This document shows, in pieces, positions 52,201 through 64,000 of a stretch of DNA of 64,000 bases; position 1 is the first letter of the stretch; each line of letters starts with the position of its first letter. The DNA lies in assembly GCF_901933205.1 (NCBI RefSeq), contig NC_044572.1, positions 112,418,965-112,482,964 on the forward strand, written 5' to 3'. Made by a program: the position numbers and the translations under genes. Source of the stretch: Camarhynchus parvulus. Its lineage: Eukaryota; Chordata; Aves; Passeriformes; Thraupidae. The notes beneath the pieces were generated by a model. It saw only the letters and a program-made list of their open reading frames with translations. It made no database searches and had not been told where the DNA came from.

Positions 52201-53974
52201 GTGGAAGGAACTGGACTTGTTGGACTACCTGGCAAAAAACATGCACATTGAGTCACAGAGCAGACAACAGGATAATGTAAGCAGGTAAAATTCAGGGATT
52301 TTCTGTGAGACAGATTGTGACTACTCTGTCTGTTAGTATGTTATAAATGCACTCTCTATTTAGAATCTGGAGCGTAAATTCATTTTTAATAACTTTAAAT
52401 TCATTTTTAATAACTTTACCACAAGCATTTCTTTCTGGCAGGTTTATGTATGTCAAAGCACTCAGAAATGAGTGCCAGAGGAAGAAGCTCCAAACCTGCT
52501 CATGAGCAACACAGCTCTGTCTTACACAGAGGCTTGCTTCTGCAATTTCTCCTCTTATTCAGTTCTGCTCATGTTTTCATAATGCTGTGGGAAGTTGACG
52601 TGGAATATATTTCAAAAAGAAAAAAAAATAAGGAAGGCTCAGTATTTTCATGAGTACAGCATTTGGTTATCTTCTCATTTTGACTCTGCAGTTCTTGTCT
52701 CACAGAGCTGTCCTTTTTTGCTGTATTAACCCTGTCCTGCTACAATATCATGTACTGATTAAGTCTATCACTAATCACAGACTGAGTACTGGTTTATATT
52801 TTGTCACTAAAAAAATTTGTGGACAAATTGTAGTGGTTCAGAAACTGCCTTGGAGGGACCTTAGCAGTTTGGTCTGAGACAACTGCCCCATGAGATGGAG
52901 ATTAGTCTCATCCACCAGGAGCATGAGCCAAAGACTTGAACCAGGAGAAAGACTGGGGTAAGATTTCAGGGCAGCAGAGCTGGGTAAATACCAGTTGCTT
53001 CTCAGGAACAACCTTCTGGCGAGTTGCTCACAGCCATGGGTATGTGATTGAAAATGAATGAGTTAACACATCCAGAGGAGTCACCAGCCCTCAGCAGGAA
53101 GTTATTATCCTCCAGCTGAGGAACAGTAGCTCTGTGTGTTCTGCTCTATTGTGGCATTAAGGACAATGGGTTGGTTTAAATCATCTTAAAGCATGCTATT
53201 TTGATAACTTGCTTCTGCAGGAGCAAGCCCAGCTTTTGCACCTTTTTTTTCAAGGAAATCTAGATTTTTATCAAGTCTTACTAGGCCTCCTTTGACATAT
53301 CTCACCGATTATCATAGGAACTTTGGCTGGGTGGTCTCATGTGGAGGACTACACCCCAAAATTGAAGCTTTCATATGCAGAGTATTTTGAATTAAGCTTG
53401 CAGGCCTAGACAGCTAGACAGAATTTTTTCTTTGAATAGAATTTTTTATTCTTACATGACTCTAACATAATTGGTTTCATAATAAGCAAAAACATCAATG
53501 AAGAAATTCACTTGTCAATAGAATGCAAAAAATATCCTGAAAATGCCTTCTAGTGAGAAGCATAGAGAACCAGGGATTTTGAATAGAATTTTGCAGAATT
53601 ACCACTACCTGTAGCAGTAACTGCTAACATTTGTACCATGAATTCTTTTTTCCCATTCTGAGTTTTTGTAGTTTTAAATATTTTTTCCTTCTTTATCTCA
53701 AATCAACTAGTTAATTTGCCTGTGGCAAATCGTATCCCAATTCATTTGCTCATTTATTGACATATACAATGACTTAAGATTTTCTCTCTTCTAAACATGA
53801 ATTGTTGGCTTTCTAAAATGGCTTTGTAAAATGAATATATTCCAGGAGGCCTAACTATATTACCAAAACACTCTTTTCCGGGGGTACTGAATTTGCATCT
53901 GTAGGTATGAAGGGAAGAGAAACAATGTCCTTAAAGTGTAAAAACAGACATAAGACCACCAAATGAACCACATC
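46201..53974. other. Non-coding unique sequence
   Basis: No exon or interspersed repeat recognised. Slightly GC-richer at about 46440-46750 and 48400-48560. Open frames of up to about 127 codons (49462-49845, plus strand) have no known domain. A TTTA-type simple tract lies near 51568-51592. Confidence 0.55.
52375..52416. repeat. Perfect 21-bp tandem duplication
   Basis: A 21-bp AT-rich unit beginning 'taaattcattttt' occurs at 52375-52395 and again, without a mismatch, at 52396-52416. This suggests a recent duplication and a possible length polymorphism. Confidence 0.92.
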
Positions 53975-54060
53975 TATCCATCCATCCATCCATCCATCCA
54001 TCCATCCATCCATCCATCCATCCATCCATCCATCCATACATCCATCCATCCATCCATCCA
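53975..54060. repeat. (ATCC)n microsatellite
   Basis: About 21 tetranucleotide units of ATCC/TCCA, with one interruption ('ataca', near 54036-54040). On the minus strand it reads as a repeated WMDG-type open frame, which is an artefact of the repeat. It is long enough to be polymorphic. Confidence 0.97.
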
Positions 54061-57000
54061 ACTTCTGTTTGTGTTGTCCACAAAAAAGAGAGATTACAAA
54101 CATCTCACAAGTTGCAGAAGATGAAGGTTAGAAATCTATTCTCTGTGACTCCTACTGAGAATCACAGAATGAAGGTTCCATGTGAAAATTAAAAATGAAA
54201 GAGGCACTCTTCTGGGTAGAAATGAGATCTTGTTTGCATGCATAAATTTCTCTTCAGATAATGGGATCTCTGGTCCTGATTTTAAGAGACAAAATAAGAC
54301 AACATATTACATAGGTCAGCAGGTAACATTTTCAGGCTAGATCTGTACAAATAATTGAGGCCAGTTAATACAGAGTGGAATTTTGTATTTGATTTTCCCA
54401 TCTTAAAATGAAGAGAATAATTGTTGAGAAAGATTTTTGTAGAAATCATCATTTGGGAGGATCCACTTGCATGACAGGTCAGACATGATTTTACTGGTCT
54501 TTAAAAGATGAGAATGAGTCATATAACTCAGATTGAAAGGAGATGAGTGAGCAATACTGCTCTTTTATTAATTTAAATACAAGCAGTTCTATGTCTGTCT
54601 CAGTTACTGCCATCCCCAGAGATTTCTATGTTGCTGCCTTCTCCCTATTCTTGTGTGGCACTGAGTTTGACTAAAAGAGATGTGCTGACCTTTGGAAAGA
54701 ACCCTTCTCCCATCCTGCCTTCAATCCTTCCCTTCCTTGCTGGGACGATGCAGGGTGAAAGTGGCAGCAGTTCTCTCCTGTCTGCAGCTGGGGAAGCAGC
54801 ACTGCTCCAGTATCAGTCCCGTACAAGTATTGTTATTTTTCCGTCTTGTTTGTTGGGGTACAGCTTTTGGTTTATTTTTCTTGCAGAAAGGCAGGAAAAC
54901 CAATCTGGAAAAATACTGCTCACATGTCATCAGTAATTACTTGGCCGTTGTGCCAGGCACTGGCTTGCTGACAGCTTCAAGATGGAGAGTGGGTGAGACC
55001 CAGCTGCAGCCAACAAGAAGAAAGAGGGAGAAAGATCCTAATCTGCCATGGGCTTCACTTGCCCTCCCTTGTTTTCCCCTCCATCTTTGGCTCTCCTTAG
55101 GGAATCACAGCTATTACTTCACACAATGAGCTCTCCCCATTCTTCACAGGACCGCCAGTCCCTGGCGGGTGCAGATTTCTGTCCAGCTTCTTCCACCCAT
55201 TAAATGGAACATCTGAAGAAATCACTTAGCCTTCGGAGGGAAATTCCTTTTGGGAATAGATGTCTTGCTCCACCTCCAGGAAATAGATGAGTAATTTAAT
55301 CTGTAGAGTTTGTGAGAGTAACAACAAGGCTCATGATTCTGCAGATAGTTTTCAAGACCTATTTTTAAACTTGAGCAGTTTCTGAAATGACATCTGCATT
55401 GAGATATCTTAAAAACCAGTTAGATCACCGCCTGGAAGGCATGAACTGTGTTCAATACCACAGCTCAATATGCCAACCTCGAATAAGATACTGGATACAG
55501 AAACTAAGAATGCCTAATATTGCTTAGGTGGGAGATATGAGGCCGCAGAATGTGATGCATGGAGAGCCACCAGACAGGACTCTTCTGTCCCAGACAGCAC
55601 TGGAGAAATTCTGAACAAAGGTTTGCAAAGCAATCACAAGATGTGTAAAAAGAATCTGCTGTACAGGACAGGCCTGCAAACTGGCCTTGTGCTATTGCCT
55701 CAGGTAATTGATGTCCCCCTTAACACAGCCAGCCTGTGAGATCTTCAGATGTTCAATTTTTTTTTTATGGTCACACTCACTCATAGTCAAGCCAGAACCC
55801 AAGTGTCCATAACTGCAGTATTGGTCAACTGCTGTATTTGCTGTTGTTCTTAAGTTGTTCTGCCATGGTGCTGAATTCTGCCTGAAAAATGTGAACATGT
55901 AGGTGCTGGGGTAAGCTTGCATGTGGCAGAAACTGATGTCATACCCATGGTCTCAAAAATGTGACAGGGGCAGTAAAGCCAATACAGTCAGCACATCTAA
56001 GTAGTGAGTGCAGTCTGTAAGGCTGCAAATTCTTACTCTACCCTTTCTCAAATGATTCTACAGGAAACCTATTCCAGAAAGCTGTACCATACACCAAGAG
56101 AAGACGCTTCACCCCAAATGCCCCTAATGAATGCAGGCTAAGACCTGGGAAAAAATTTTATGCATCCTCCCCAACAACCCAGCTATGCCTTGGTTGGCAC
56201 AGCTGTGAAAGCTGTACACTAATGTACTGCTGAATGGCTATTCCCACCCTTTTCCTTCTCTTCACTCAAATCCTTCACTCCCACAGACTTCTGCATAGCA
56301 GAAATCTTCTCCCATACCTGAAGCCAATGACAACATCCTTACTGGCTATTACAGAGCATGTACTTAGACAACAACTTGAAAATTTTGCCAAGAACCTGAT
56401 TTTAATGCAGAGATTACAGCTTCACTTCTTCAGTCAGCTGGGTGACATCTTGCTGATTGGACTCCTTCTGCAAACACAGAATCTATGTTCAAAGGGTTCT
56501 CTGAAATCTGTTACAGCAATGGCAATTTTCTCTCTATCATACACTGAGATTTTCCTGAAATTCGTGGCTTATTGATGGAGGCTTTGTTGATGTTGTTATT
56601 GTTTTCAATTTAAAAAAGAGTCACTTCTGCTTTTAGGAAAAAATCAAAATAATTCAGGTGATTTTTACAAGGAGAACATCAGACAGCATCAGTTCATTGG
56701 TCCTCTTAAGTTTCTTTGTGGTTTGTGCTAAAAACTGAGCTCATGCTGAGAAACCTTTTTCTCTCTGGCTAAAGCAGCACCACATTTTCTAGCACTTGCC
56801 AACACAGATTTAGAATGTATTGATTGGCTTAAAGATCAAGAATGTGATAGGGAGATACTCTTCACTCTGTGCAAGCTGTGTCAAAGTTCAGCAAAGAAGA
56901 GATCTGGGGAGCCAGGACAGTTAACCTGTGAATTAAGCCTGTGCAGACAAAATCAATAAAGCTAAGAGTTAGGTACTTCACTATTGATCAGCAGTGCTTT

Positions 57001-59624
57001 GGTTTAGGAATCCTGCATTAACCAGTGATAAATGTGCTGCACTGCTGGGTTTTTAAAATATACTTCATAAAAAGGTACTTTTTGTGGGTTGACAGATCTT
57101 TATATGTTCTGTTTCAGCCACGTAGGAAAAATTACAAGGCTGAGTGAATATTAACATGGTAAAGACTTTCAAGGCTTAAAGAAGTTGCAAATTTGCAGCT
57201 GGTATTTAGTAGCAAGGGGGACTCAGCAAATCTCTGTTAGCCTTTAGGCAAGTGCTACAGCTGATAATGTAGATCTGCTGCTATCAAACTGCTATCACTA
57301 TCATGTCAGTAGGTATCTGTCTCAGTATTTATAACCTGCTAACAACAGGGAAGTGATGTGGTCTAGTGACCTGAGGACAGGACTAGAAGCCAAGAGGAAG
57401 TGGGGAAAGGAAGCTGCACAGAAGAACAACTTCTCTGAACAGGATGTCTGGTCCTGCTGCAGCCCAAATTTTCTTGTATTTTTCTTTGGATTTCAGTACA
57501 TCTTGGAGGGTCATTCTCCTGGTTCATTAGGCATGTTTGCAAACTACAGAATTGCATGGCTGACCATGGTATTAGCTGGTCAGAACTGGTCCCTTCATCA
57601 TGTCACCTGGAGTAATGCTAAGTGCCTCAACTTGGCAGAGCACTGAGGTCACAAAGTCACTGCCATTGCAACTCTTCAAATCCTTAGTGCTTGAGATGTT
57701 TGGTGAGTTAAAACTTTTGAGAAATTTAATGAAGCAACATTCAGGGTGTGTGTCAGGTAAAGGTGAAACTGGAGAAATAGATTATGAAAGGTCATTTCTA
57801 TCTGCAAGAAAGAGCAGCGTGGAAGAAGGTGCGGATATGTTTGTGAGATAAGAATGAGAAAAAAGCATTATGTGAAGGAAAGATTGATGTCACAATGAAA
57901 ACATTTGCAGTGATGTTGTTAACAGATGTAGGAAGATGTGAATAATTTTTTTTATTGTGCTTTAATTTAAATTCCTGTTGTTTTCCTTACAGTGCCAGTA
58001 ATGTCTTAGCCTTCCTTGTCCTTGTCCTGCATGGGATTCTCACAGAAGAGATGCTACATCTCACTTTTATGCCATACCTGTGCTTGTCACACTCTGAAAG
58101 TGTTTCTGGCACCTTGCCAGACATGGGTGGAAAAAGGCATAGAAACCCTTTTTGGAGAGTGAGGGTTAGAACAAGTTCTGGGCCTGGTAAGCATGGGCAT
58201 GGAACATTCTTTGCTACCATTTTTTTGTGAGTTTGTAAACAAAATGTGGTTCCTAATTAAAGCAACCACTAAACCGTTTAACTTGCATAACTAGAACTGA
58301 CTCAATAGATTGGCCCAGGTCTCACTGACCCTGGCAGAGTGACAAGGCTGGCATTTTGTGTGGATGAAATGTTCAATAATTTCTCCAGAGCATTATGTGC
58401 AAATAGGCTTTTCTTTAACAGCAGGCATGCATGTCTTTTCCTTTCACCTTTCTGCTTATCAGTCAGCAGATCTTAGCCAGGCAAAGTGAAAAATCATTAT
58501 TTTCTCTCATCTTTTTGTTTTGTTTTGTATTCATCAGACATTAATACAAAAAATATTATTGTATTTTTCTACAAGGGATGCAAACCTTGCTATATGCTAC
58601 CTCTAATTCAGAGGCCTAGGTGGAAACTGTTGCCTGTATATGCACTGTGAGCAGTGGAGACTTCCTTCATTATTATTTAAAGCATTTGGTGCTCACTCCC
58701 TTTCAGAGGCAGGATTCTGTGTGGATCCATGACCCATGTGACATGTTTAAGAGGCAGGTAAAATGTGAAAACAAATACACACCATGTTGCTGCTGAGCTT
58801 GGCAATCCATCTTTATCCTCTCTGTATTCTTGACTTTGGTAACAGAATGTGGAATTCATATGGCATTTTCTTGCAAGCTCCTCAAAAGCACACTGCAAAC
58901 ACTGAAATGAGTGCCTTTAGAAGAAATTCTGTGTGCTTTCTTCATTAATGGAGATCCAGAGATCACGTGGAAGTTCTCCAAAACACTATATTTTAGTTAA
59001 GTTTATTTAGTTACATTCCTTAGTCCTGTAACTGAGCTAGAATGAGTAGGGAAGGGATGAATAAAAAGTCAGAAAGAAAAGGAGATGACAGAAACATGAG
59101 GGCAAGCTTTTACTGCACAAGTAAGAGAAGGTCAAAGATGGAAGATGAGAAGAGAGACTTCAATTAAGGAAAGTGATGGACTACTTGTAAGAGGAAGCAA
59201 TTAATGCTGTTTTGGTTTGTTCATTCATTGTGGTTTTATCTGTTATCTTTCAGATGTGAACTCTTGGGTTCTCTTTGTTTCACAGAAGAATTGAATGCCA
59301 GCCACTTCAGGTACACATGTGCTAAACTTCAGGACTAAAATCAGCACAATTCCTTAGGGTGTTTAAGATTAAGCCTAAGTGCTTGCTCTTTTGAGGATAG
59401 CATATGAAGGAAAGCTGGCTGATAGACATTGACCTTTTCCTACAAGTCTCAGACTTGTGGTTTAAATTAAGAGGAAGGAAGATTCACTGGCTGAAGAAGC
59501 TCCTATTCAGTTCTCATGACATAACATGAGAAAGACCCTGCAGGGTCTGAGTATGGCCTGTGCCCACAGTCTAACTCCAGCAAGACAAGAGGAGATGATG
59601 TCTGGGGAAAAGCCTGCAAGCCAC
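54061..59624. other. Non-coding unique sequence
   Basis: No exon or clear repeat recognised. Open frames at 54692-55129 (about 145 codons) and 56234-56575 (about 113 codons) on the plus strand show no recognisable domain, and nothing around them looks like splice-flanked coding sequence. Confidence 0.55.
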
Positions 59625-60125
59625 AACACATCCTGTGGTGTTTTCCCATTACACCTCCCAGCAGCCACAGTTATTGCATGAGGGGTGTCTAGAGTGATGT
59701 CCCTGCCTATTCCCTTCAGAACTTGTTTATGGAGCTATTCCCAGTGAATTTGACTAACCCCTTTTGAACCTGATGCCATTGCCTCAACTGCCTCACATGG
59801 CAGCAAACTCACAAGGTTACTGCCTGCTGTGCAAAGAAATGTTTTACCTCTTTTAAACCCATTTCTAGCAGTTTCAATAAATTTCCTCTCATTCTGCTAT
59901 TGCAGAACTGGTGGTTGACTATTTCAGCTATGTCACATGCACCTTATTCCCTGTCTTTGTGATGACCTTTGGCCATGTTCCCCTCAGCCTTTTCCTCTCC
60001 TGAGGAGAAAAAATCTTTTTCTTCAGTCTCTGCTTGTAGGACAATTCAGTTGCACTACAATCTGGACAATCTACTTGCACTACAGCAGAAGCTATTAAGT
60101 CTAGTCTAAAGGTGCATTTCATAAG
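59625..60125 (-). mobile_element. Ancient CR1-type LINE fragment
   Basis: The minus-strand frame 60122-59928 contains YKQRLKKKIFSPQERKRLRG (about residues 29-48). It aligns with the 'YEERLRKLGLFSLEKRRLRGD' region near the CR1 ORF2 C-terminus. Further left the plus-strand text keeps the order known from old amniote CR1 copies. These are 'ctctgcttgtag', 'tctcattctgctattg', 'ctgctgtgcaaagaaatgtttta', 'ggcagcaaactcacaaggtta', 'gaatttgactaaccccttttgaac' and 'ggggtgtctagagtgatgtccctgcc'. The divergence is high. Only this order and the protein fragment support the call. The right boundary is soft. Confidence 0.7.
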
Positions 60126-61550
60126 AATATAGCAAGTGGGTATTAATAATTATTATGGCAATGAAAATATTGCTTAAGTGTCTGTCTGCATCCCAGGCCT
60201 TCAGTCTCTTTTGTTTCAAAGCTACTCTTGGGAGGTTGCTGGACTGCCAGAGTAATTGATTTCTGTTATGGCTCACAGTAGCTACCAGTTCCTAAAGGAG
60301 AATTTTTCTTTTCATTCTTTTCTACTGATTTTTGTAGGTAGAGCAGAATCAATGCAAAGACATCTATTTTTTGTGCTTCAAGGATGGCTTTACATTTTGT
60401 TTTATTTTTTTTTTTAAATAATCACCTTGAAATTCTAGTTAAGGAAGTAGATAATTCAAAAGGAGAATATGATAAAGGTTTCATGCCAGACCCATGGTTT
60501 ATATCACTGAGAACAGCTTTTGTCATAGTTTCCCCAGCTGACAGTAATTGAAGGCTTTCAATATATTTGTCAGGTAATGCTGTGCTTGTATGGAGTTAAA
60601 AGGCAATCATTAAACAGCTTATGCTGTCAGCTGGCCTAAACAGCAGATCAAACAGACCATGCTTGAAAATTCTCTTAGCATTATCAAGTCACAGCTTACT
60701 AAGCAGAGGCTCCTCTCTCTCTTCAGCTACAGGCCCTTCAAATGGTCCTGTTTTCTGCAAAGAAGACAAAACAAGGAAATGAGCTATCATCCCTGCCTTC
60801 CAGTGCAGCACGTCCGCTGTCCTCTTGACAGGTAAATCTTGTGAATGTGTTCACCAGGGCTGTCATGTTATTGTTTCACATTCCCCCTGTAACAGCATGT
60901 GACCACGAGTGAACACGAGACGCTTGGGAGCAGCACAATGAAGACCCTGTTTGTTTGACGCTGTATCCTCCGAGAGAATATTTTAGCACCTGATAGCAGT
61001 GCATAGATTAGGCTTGAGAGGATGTCCATTCCCAAGTGAAACAATAGTAATCTGCATCTTCTCCATTGATGTCTTCTCCTTGCACTCTGCACCTGATTCA
61101 CTTCTAATCAAGGAGCATTGTATTGGTGCTGCCTGTATGACCAGCATGGTGAGTGGATTGCGGATTAGCTCCACTTTCATCTCCTAAACTTTTTAGAGAA
61201 ACAGCAAGCTAAATTAGGGTGAGGATGCATTCCAAAGGCTTTGAAGTACTTTGTTGGTAAACAGAATGTATCAGTGCCTCCCTAAAAAATATCATGCTTT
61301 TCTAAATCTATTGCTTTTTATTAACCAGATATTTCTTGAGCAAAAAAGTAACTTATTTCAAATAATGAAGAATTATCAATGTTATATGCATGCAAAGACA
61401 AACAGGTTCTCTGAAATGTCACCTGGAAGATGTTTTTGAACTGTGAAATGTCTGCCTTTTTTTAATTGTAAAAAAAAAATAAAAAGAAACTGTAAGTCGT
61501 GTCTATGGTTTATTTCTTTAAAAACATAAATATGTCCATAACAACATCTG
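60126..61550. other. Non-coding sequence between ancient CR1 pieces
   Basis: No gene recognised. The repeat-free block at about 60895-61190 retains clustered CpGs and looks less decayed than its surroundings; it is treated as a candidate regulatory block in the findings. An A-rich patch lies near 61470-61486. Confidence 0.55.
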
Positions 61551-61815
61551 TTCTAGGTCAGACCAAGGTCTGCTTGACACAGTATCCAGTTTCTGGCAGT
61601 GACCAAAAGCAAATACCTAAGGGAAACTATAAGAACAGGGCAAACGTATATCTTGTTTTCCTGAATGCTCTCTCAGCCTTCAAACATTTGAAGCTCTGGG
61701 ATTTCCTGAGCTAGATATGGTTTCTATGTAGGTAGTAACCCTTTATGAATTTCCTTTCCTCTGGCTTTCTCAGGGTCCCCTTGAACTGGTGTAAATGGCT
61801 TCCATGCCATTTCAA
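61551..61815 (-). mobile_element. Ancient CR1-type LINE, 3'-end fragment
   Basis: 'taggtcagaccaaggtctgcttgacacagtatccagtttctggcagtgacc' type sequence is the reverse-complemented 3' end of the old CR1 lineage common in turtles and crocodilians ('gggtcagaccaaaggtcc...cccagtatcctg'). It is followed in the right order by 'ataagaacagggc', 'ccctttatgaatttcctttcc' and 'ccccttgaactggtgtaaatggcttccatgcc'. It reads on the minus strand, the same as the piece at 59625-60125, but cannot be part of the same copy: both contain the 'gaattt...cccctt(tt)gaac' segment. Confidence 0.75.
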
Positions 61816-63200
61816 TTTAAACACATTTTAAAGAGTTTAACTCATAAATTAGCATACTTTCTCTCCAGTTATGACTTAATAATATAAAGTTATTAAATTT
61901 CTGTCTAAGGCTTGCCTGTCTCATAGCCTTACTGCCATAATGCTACTACAAAGAAGACTATACACTGAAATGTCTTTCCTAATTATATTTAAAGCTGCTC
62001 ATACTATCTATTTAATAGCAGGAAGAACAGTCACACTCTCCAGTTTTAGGTATCCAATTAAGGTTTCTTACTTACTACCTAATCTGCTTAGACTCTCATT
62101 TTATCAGAAGGAGAGGGTCTGATACAGAAAGATGTAAATTAGAAATGAAATGCAGTGCTCTAAATTGTCCTTTGGAGCAGCCACTGCTTCTGCAAAGGGA
62201 ATTTATGGAGAGCAGCTGAAGGACTTCAAGGTGCTTGGTGTGAACATTTCCACTCATGACAACAAGACACAATGGCTTGACTAAAACGGACTATGTATTT
62301 TCCAACCATAAAAGGGGAGGCAATTTTAGATAAGCAGAAAAATCCAGAAAGGTCTAAGTAAGAGTACACCATGATTAATATTACTGTGCTTCTAAAATAT
62401 AAAATGAAATTTCTGGAGACCTCAAGAGATAAAAATCTGTCCTTGAAAACTGTTATGTTTAAAGCTATTACATAAAATAGCAGAGAGAAAAGTAGAAATA
62501 AACCCAAAATCTTACTGAAGCATATATTTTCACTGTCTTCTCTACAGCATTCTCAGATTAAGGATGTCAGAGGAAAACATTAGAGAGGAATATTTTATAC
62601 TAGGACAACTAAAGAAGTTGAAAAAACAGTCAATCTTTTAGGCACATGAAACTTTCAAGAGAAATCCCATGTAAGCCTGGTATCTTTTTTGCTTTCTGGC
62701 TGTATTGATTGATCTATTTATTAGCCTAGTTTTAACAGGGACGCTATTTTTCCCTACAGATTTGTATGACACTATTTCATTTTCTCTAGCTCTTTTCTAT
62801 CTCCCCTTTCTGTTTCCTAATTCCTGTGCTCTGGTTAGTTAAGCTCATTCTTTCCAATACAGCGAACCAAAACATGTCCCTAATGCCCAGCCTGTGTTGT
62901 GGGCTGGACATTAAGGCCCCTAGAATGTGCTGCAAGGAAAAAAGGAAATCTACTTATTTAGCAACTTCTGAAGCTTAATAGTTCTTCTATAGCCAGAGAT
63001 TTGTGTCTCAGGTTGAGACTAAAGTAGGTGTCTAAATCAGGGGAATCTCCATCTGCATCCAGGACCCTTGGAGGAGATAACTACCCTTAGATGACTGAAT
63101 TTTGTTGAGATGGCTCCTGCCCTTTATGTGCAGGCACTTACCCTTAGTGATGCTGGGGGTCTGTAGTGGTCATTTGTTTCTTTGTTCAGAGTAAAAAATG
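61816..63200. other. Non-coding unique sequence
   Basis: AT-rich sequence with no recognisable exon, RNA gene or repeat. The minus-strand open frame 62226-62507 is hydrophobic, has no known domain, and is probably chance. Confidence 0.55.
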
Positions 63201-64000
63201 TCACAGAACCATAGAATAGCTTGAATTGGAAGGGAGTTTAAAGATCATCCATTTCCAACCCCTCTGCCATGGGCAGGGACACCTTCCTCTAGATCAATTG
63301 CTCAGAGCTCTATCCAACTTGGCCTTGAACCCTTTAAGGGTTGGGGCGCCACAACTTCTCTGTGCAACCTGCTCCCACCTCCAACCCTGGTGCCTATCCA
63401 GCCTCACATTAAAAACAATCTCAGTAATATCCAACCTAAACCTACTCTCTTTCAGTGTGAAGCCATTCTCTCTTGTCCCATCACTGCATGCTCTTGTAAA
63501 TAGTCTCTCTCCATATTTCCTGTAAGATCCCCTCAGACACCAAAAGGCCACAATTAGGTCACCCTGAAGCCTTTCCCTCTTCAAGCTGAACAATCCCAAT
63601 TCTCTCAACCTTTCCTCATAGGACAGGTACTCCATTCCTCTGATCAACATGACATGCCTCCTCTGGATTGTTCCAACAGGTCCATGTCCTTGCTGTGCTG
63701 GGACCCCAGAGCAGGATGCAGCACTGCAGGTGGGGTCTCACCAGAGTGGGGCAGAGGGGCAGAACCCCCTCCCTGTCCCTGCTGCCCACGCTGCTTTGGA
63801 TGTGAGCACAGAACTGGCTCTTTTGGCTGTGAGCACACATTGCCAGGTCACCTCCAGTCTCTCCTCCTCCCGCACCCCCAAATCCTTCTCAGCAGGACAG
63901 TTCTGCATTCTTCATCCCCAGCCTGTGCTGGTCCTGGTGTTGCTCTGACCCAGGTGCAGCCACTCGCACTCAGTCTTGTTAAACCTCATGGGATGTCCAT
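63201..64000 (-). mobile_element. CR1 LINE, long copy running off the window
   Basis: The tail 'tcacagaaccatagaatagc' starts at 63201 and the element reads leftwards; its 5' side continues beyond base 64000. The minus-strand frame 63650-63294 (118 codons, no stop) contains YLSYEERLRELGLFSL and LFTRACSDGTRENGF, the conserved end of CR1 ORF2. Upstream, LVRPHLQCCILLWG and HSKDMDLLEQ are the preceding conserved reverse-transcriptase blocks but lie in two other frames. At least two frameshifts therefore separate them between about 63640 and 63760. The segment at 63780-64000 ('gctgcccacgctgct', 'ggctgtgagcacacattgcc', 'ttgttaaacctcatggg') is still CR1 ORF2. The copy is non-autonomous and dead. Confidence 0.96.

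Noticed and set aside
53855..54103. Minus-strand frame with repeated WMDG
   Set aside because: It is the translation of the ATCC microsatellite, not a protein.
54157..54180. 'gagaatcacagaatgaaggttcc', similar to a CR1 tail
   Set aside because: Only about 15 bases resemble the tail and no CR1 body sequence follows. Chance is as likely.
54692..55129. 145-codon plus-strand open frame
   Set aside because: Overlapped by another open plus-strand frame, with no known domain and no convincing splice sites or Kozak context.
56040..56220. Possible further ancient CR1 fragment ('aaacctattccagaaagctgtacc')
   Set aside because: One short block loosely resembles the old CR1 3' region but the following sequence does not keep the expected order.
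1..64000. CRISPR arrays, bacterial operons, rRNA or phage-like modules
   Set aside because: Composition, CR1 content and absence of dense coding frames show vertebrate nuclear DNA. No regularly spaced identical repeats of CRISPR size were seen.

Overview
The window looks like bird nuclear DNA. It is AT-rich and CpG-poor, and it carries several copies of CR1, the main avian LINE, recognisable by the 3' tail built from 'attctgtgattctgtga'-type repeats and by fragments of the CR1 reverse-transcriptase C-terminus. It also holds a solo LTR of an avian endogenous-retrovirus type, and two degraded CR1 copies of an older kind also common in turtles and crocodilians. I cannot name the species. A neoavian bird, possibly a songbird, fits best.

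I recognise no protein-coding exon, tRNA, rRNA or other structural RNA gene. Open frames are short (mostly under 120 codons), lack recognisable domains, and occur on both strands at the density expected by chance. The only frames resembling known proteins lie inside CR1 copies. The window is therefore a gene desert or part of a long intron.

Layout: 1-8.9 kb is unique AT-rich sequence with a small imperfect hairpin (1286-1342) and a T-rich tract (5529-5581). A solo LTR flanked by a perfect 5-bp target-site duplication sits at 8985-9540. At 13.07-13.56 kb is the one CpG-island-like block, the best candidate for a promoter. A degenerate 52-bp tandem repeat with an 18-bp palindrome is at 16.4 kb. 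CR1 pieces lie at 23.0 (+), 25.1 (+), 30.4-31.1 (-), 31.7 (+), 38.5 (-), 45.4 (+), 46.1 (-) and 63.2-64.0 kb (-, running off the window). Older CR1-type pieces lie at 59.6 and 61.6 kb (both -). Two degraded palindromic MITE-like elements are at 28.3 and 34.1 kb. An ATCC microsatellite is at 53.98-54.06 kb.

No gene set works together here. Whatever function exists is probably regulatory: the CpG island, a small bZIP-type motif cluster at 43.36-43.42 kb, and a few repeat-free, CpG-retaining blocks (33.3 and 60.9-61.2 kb) that merit a conservation check. I see no convincing evidence of a novel biological system.
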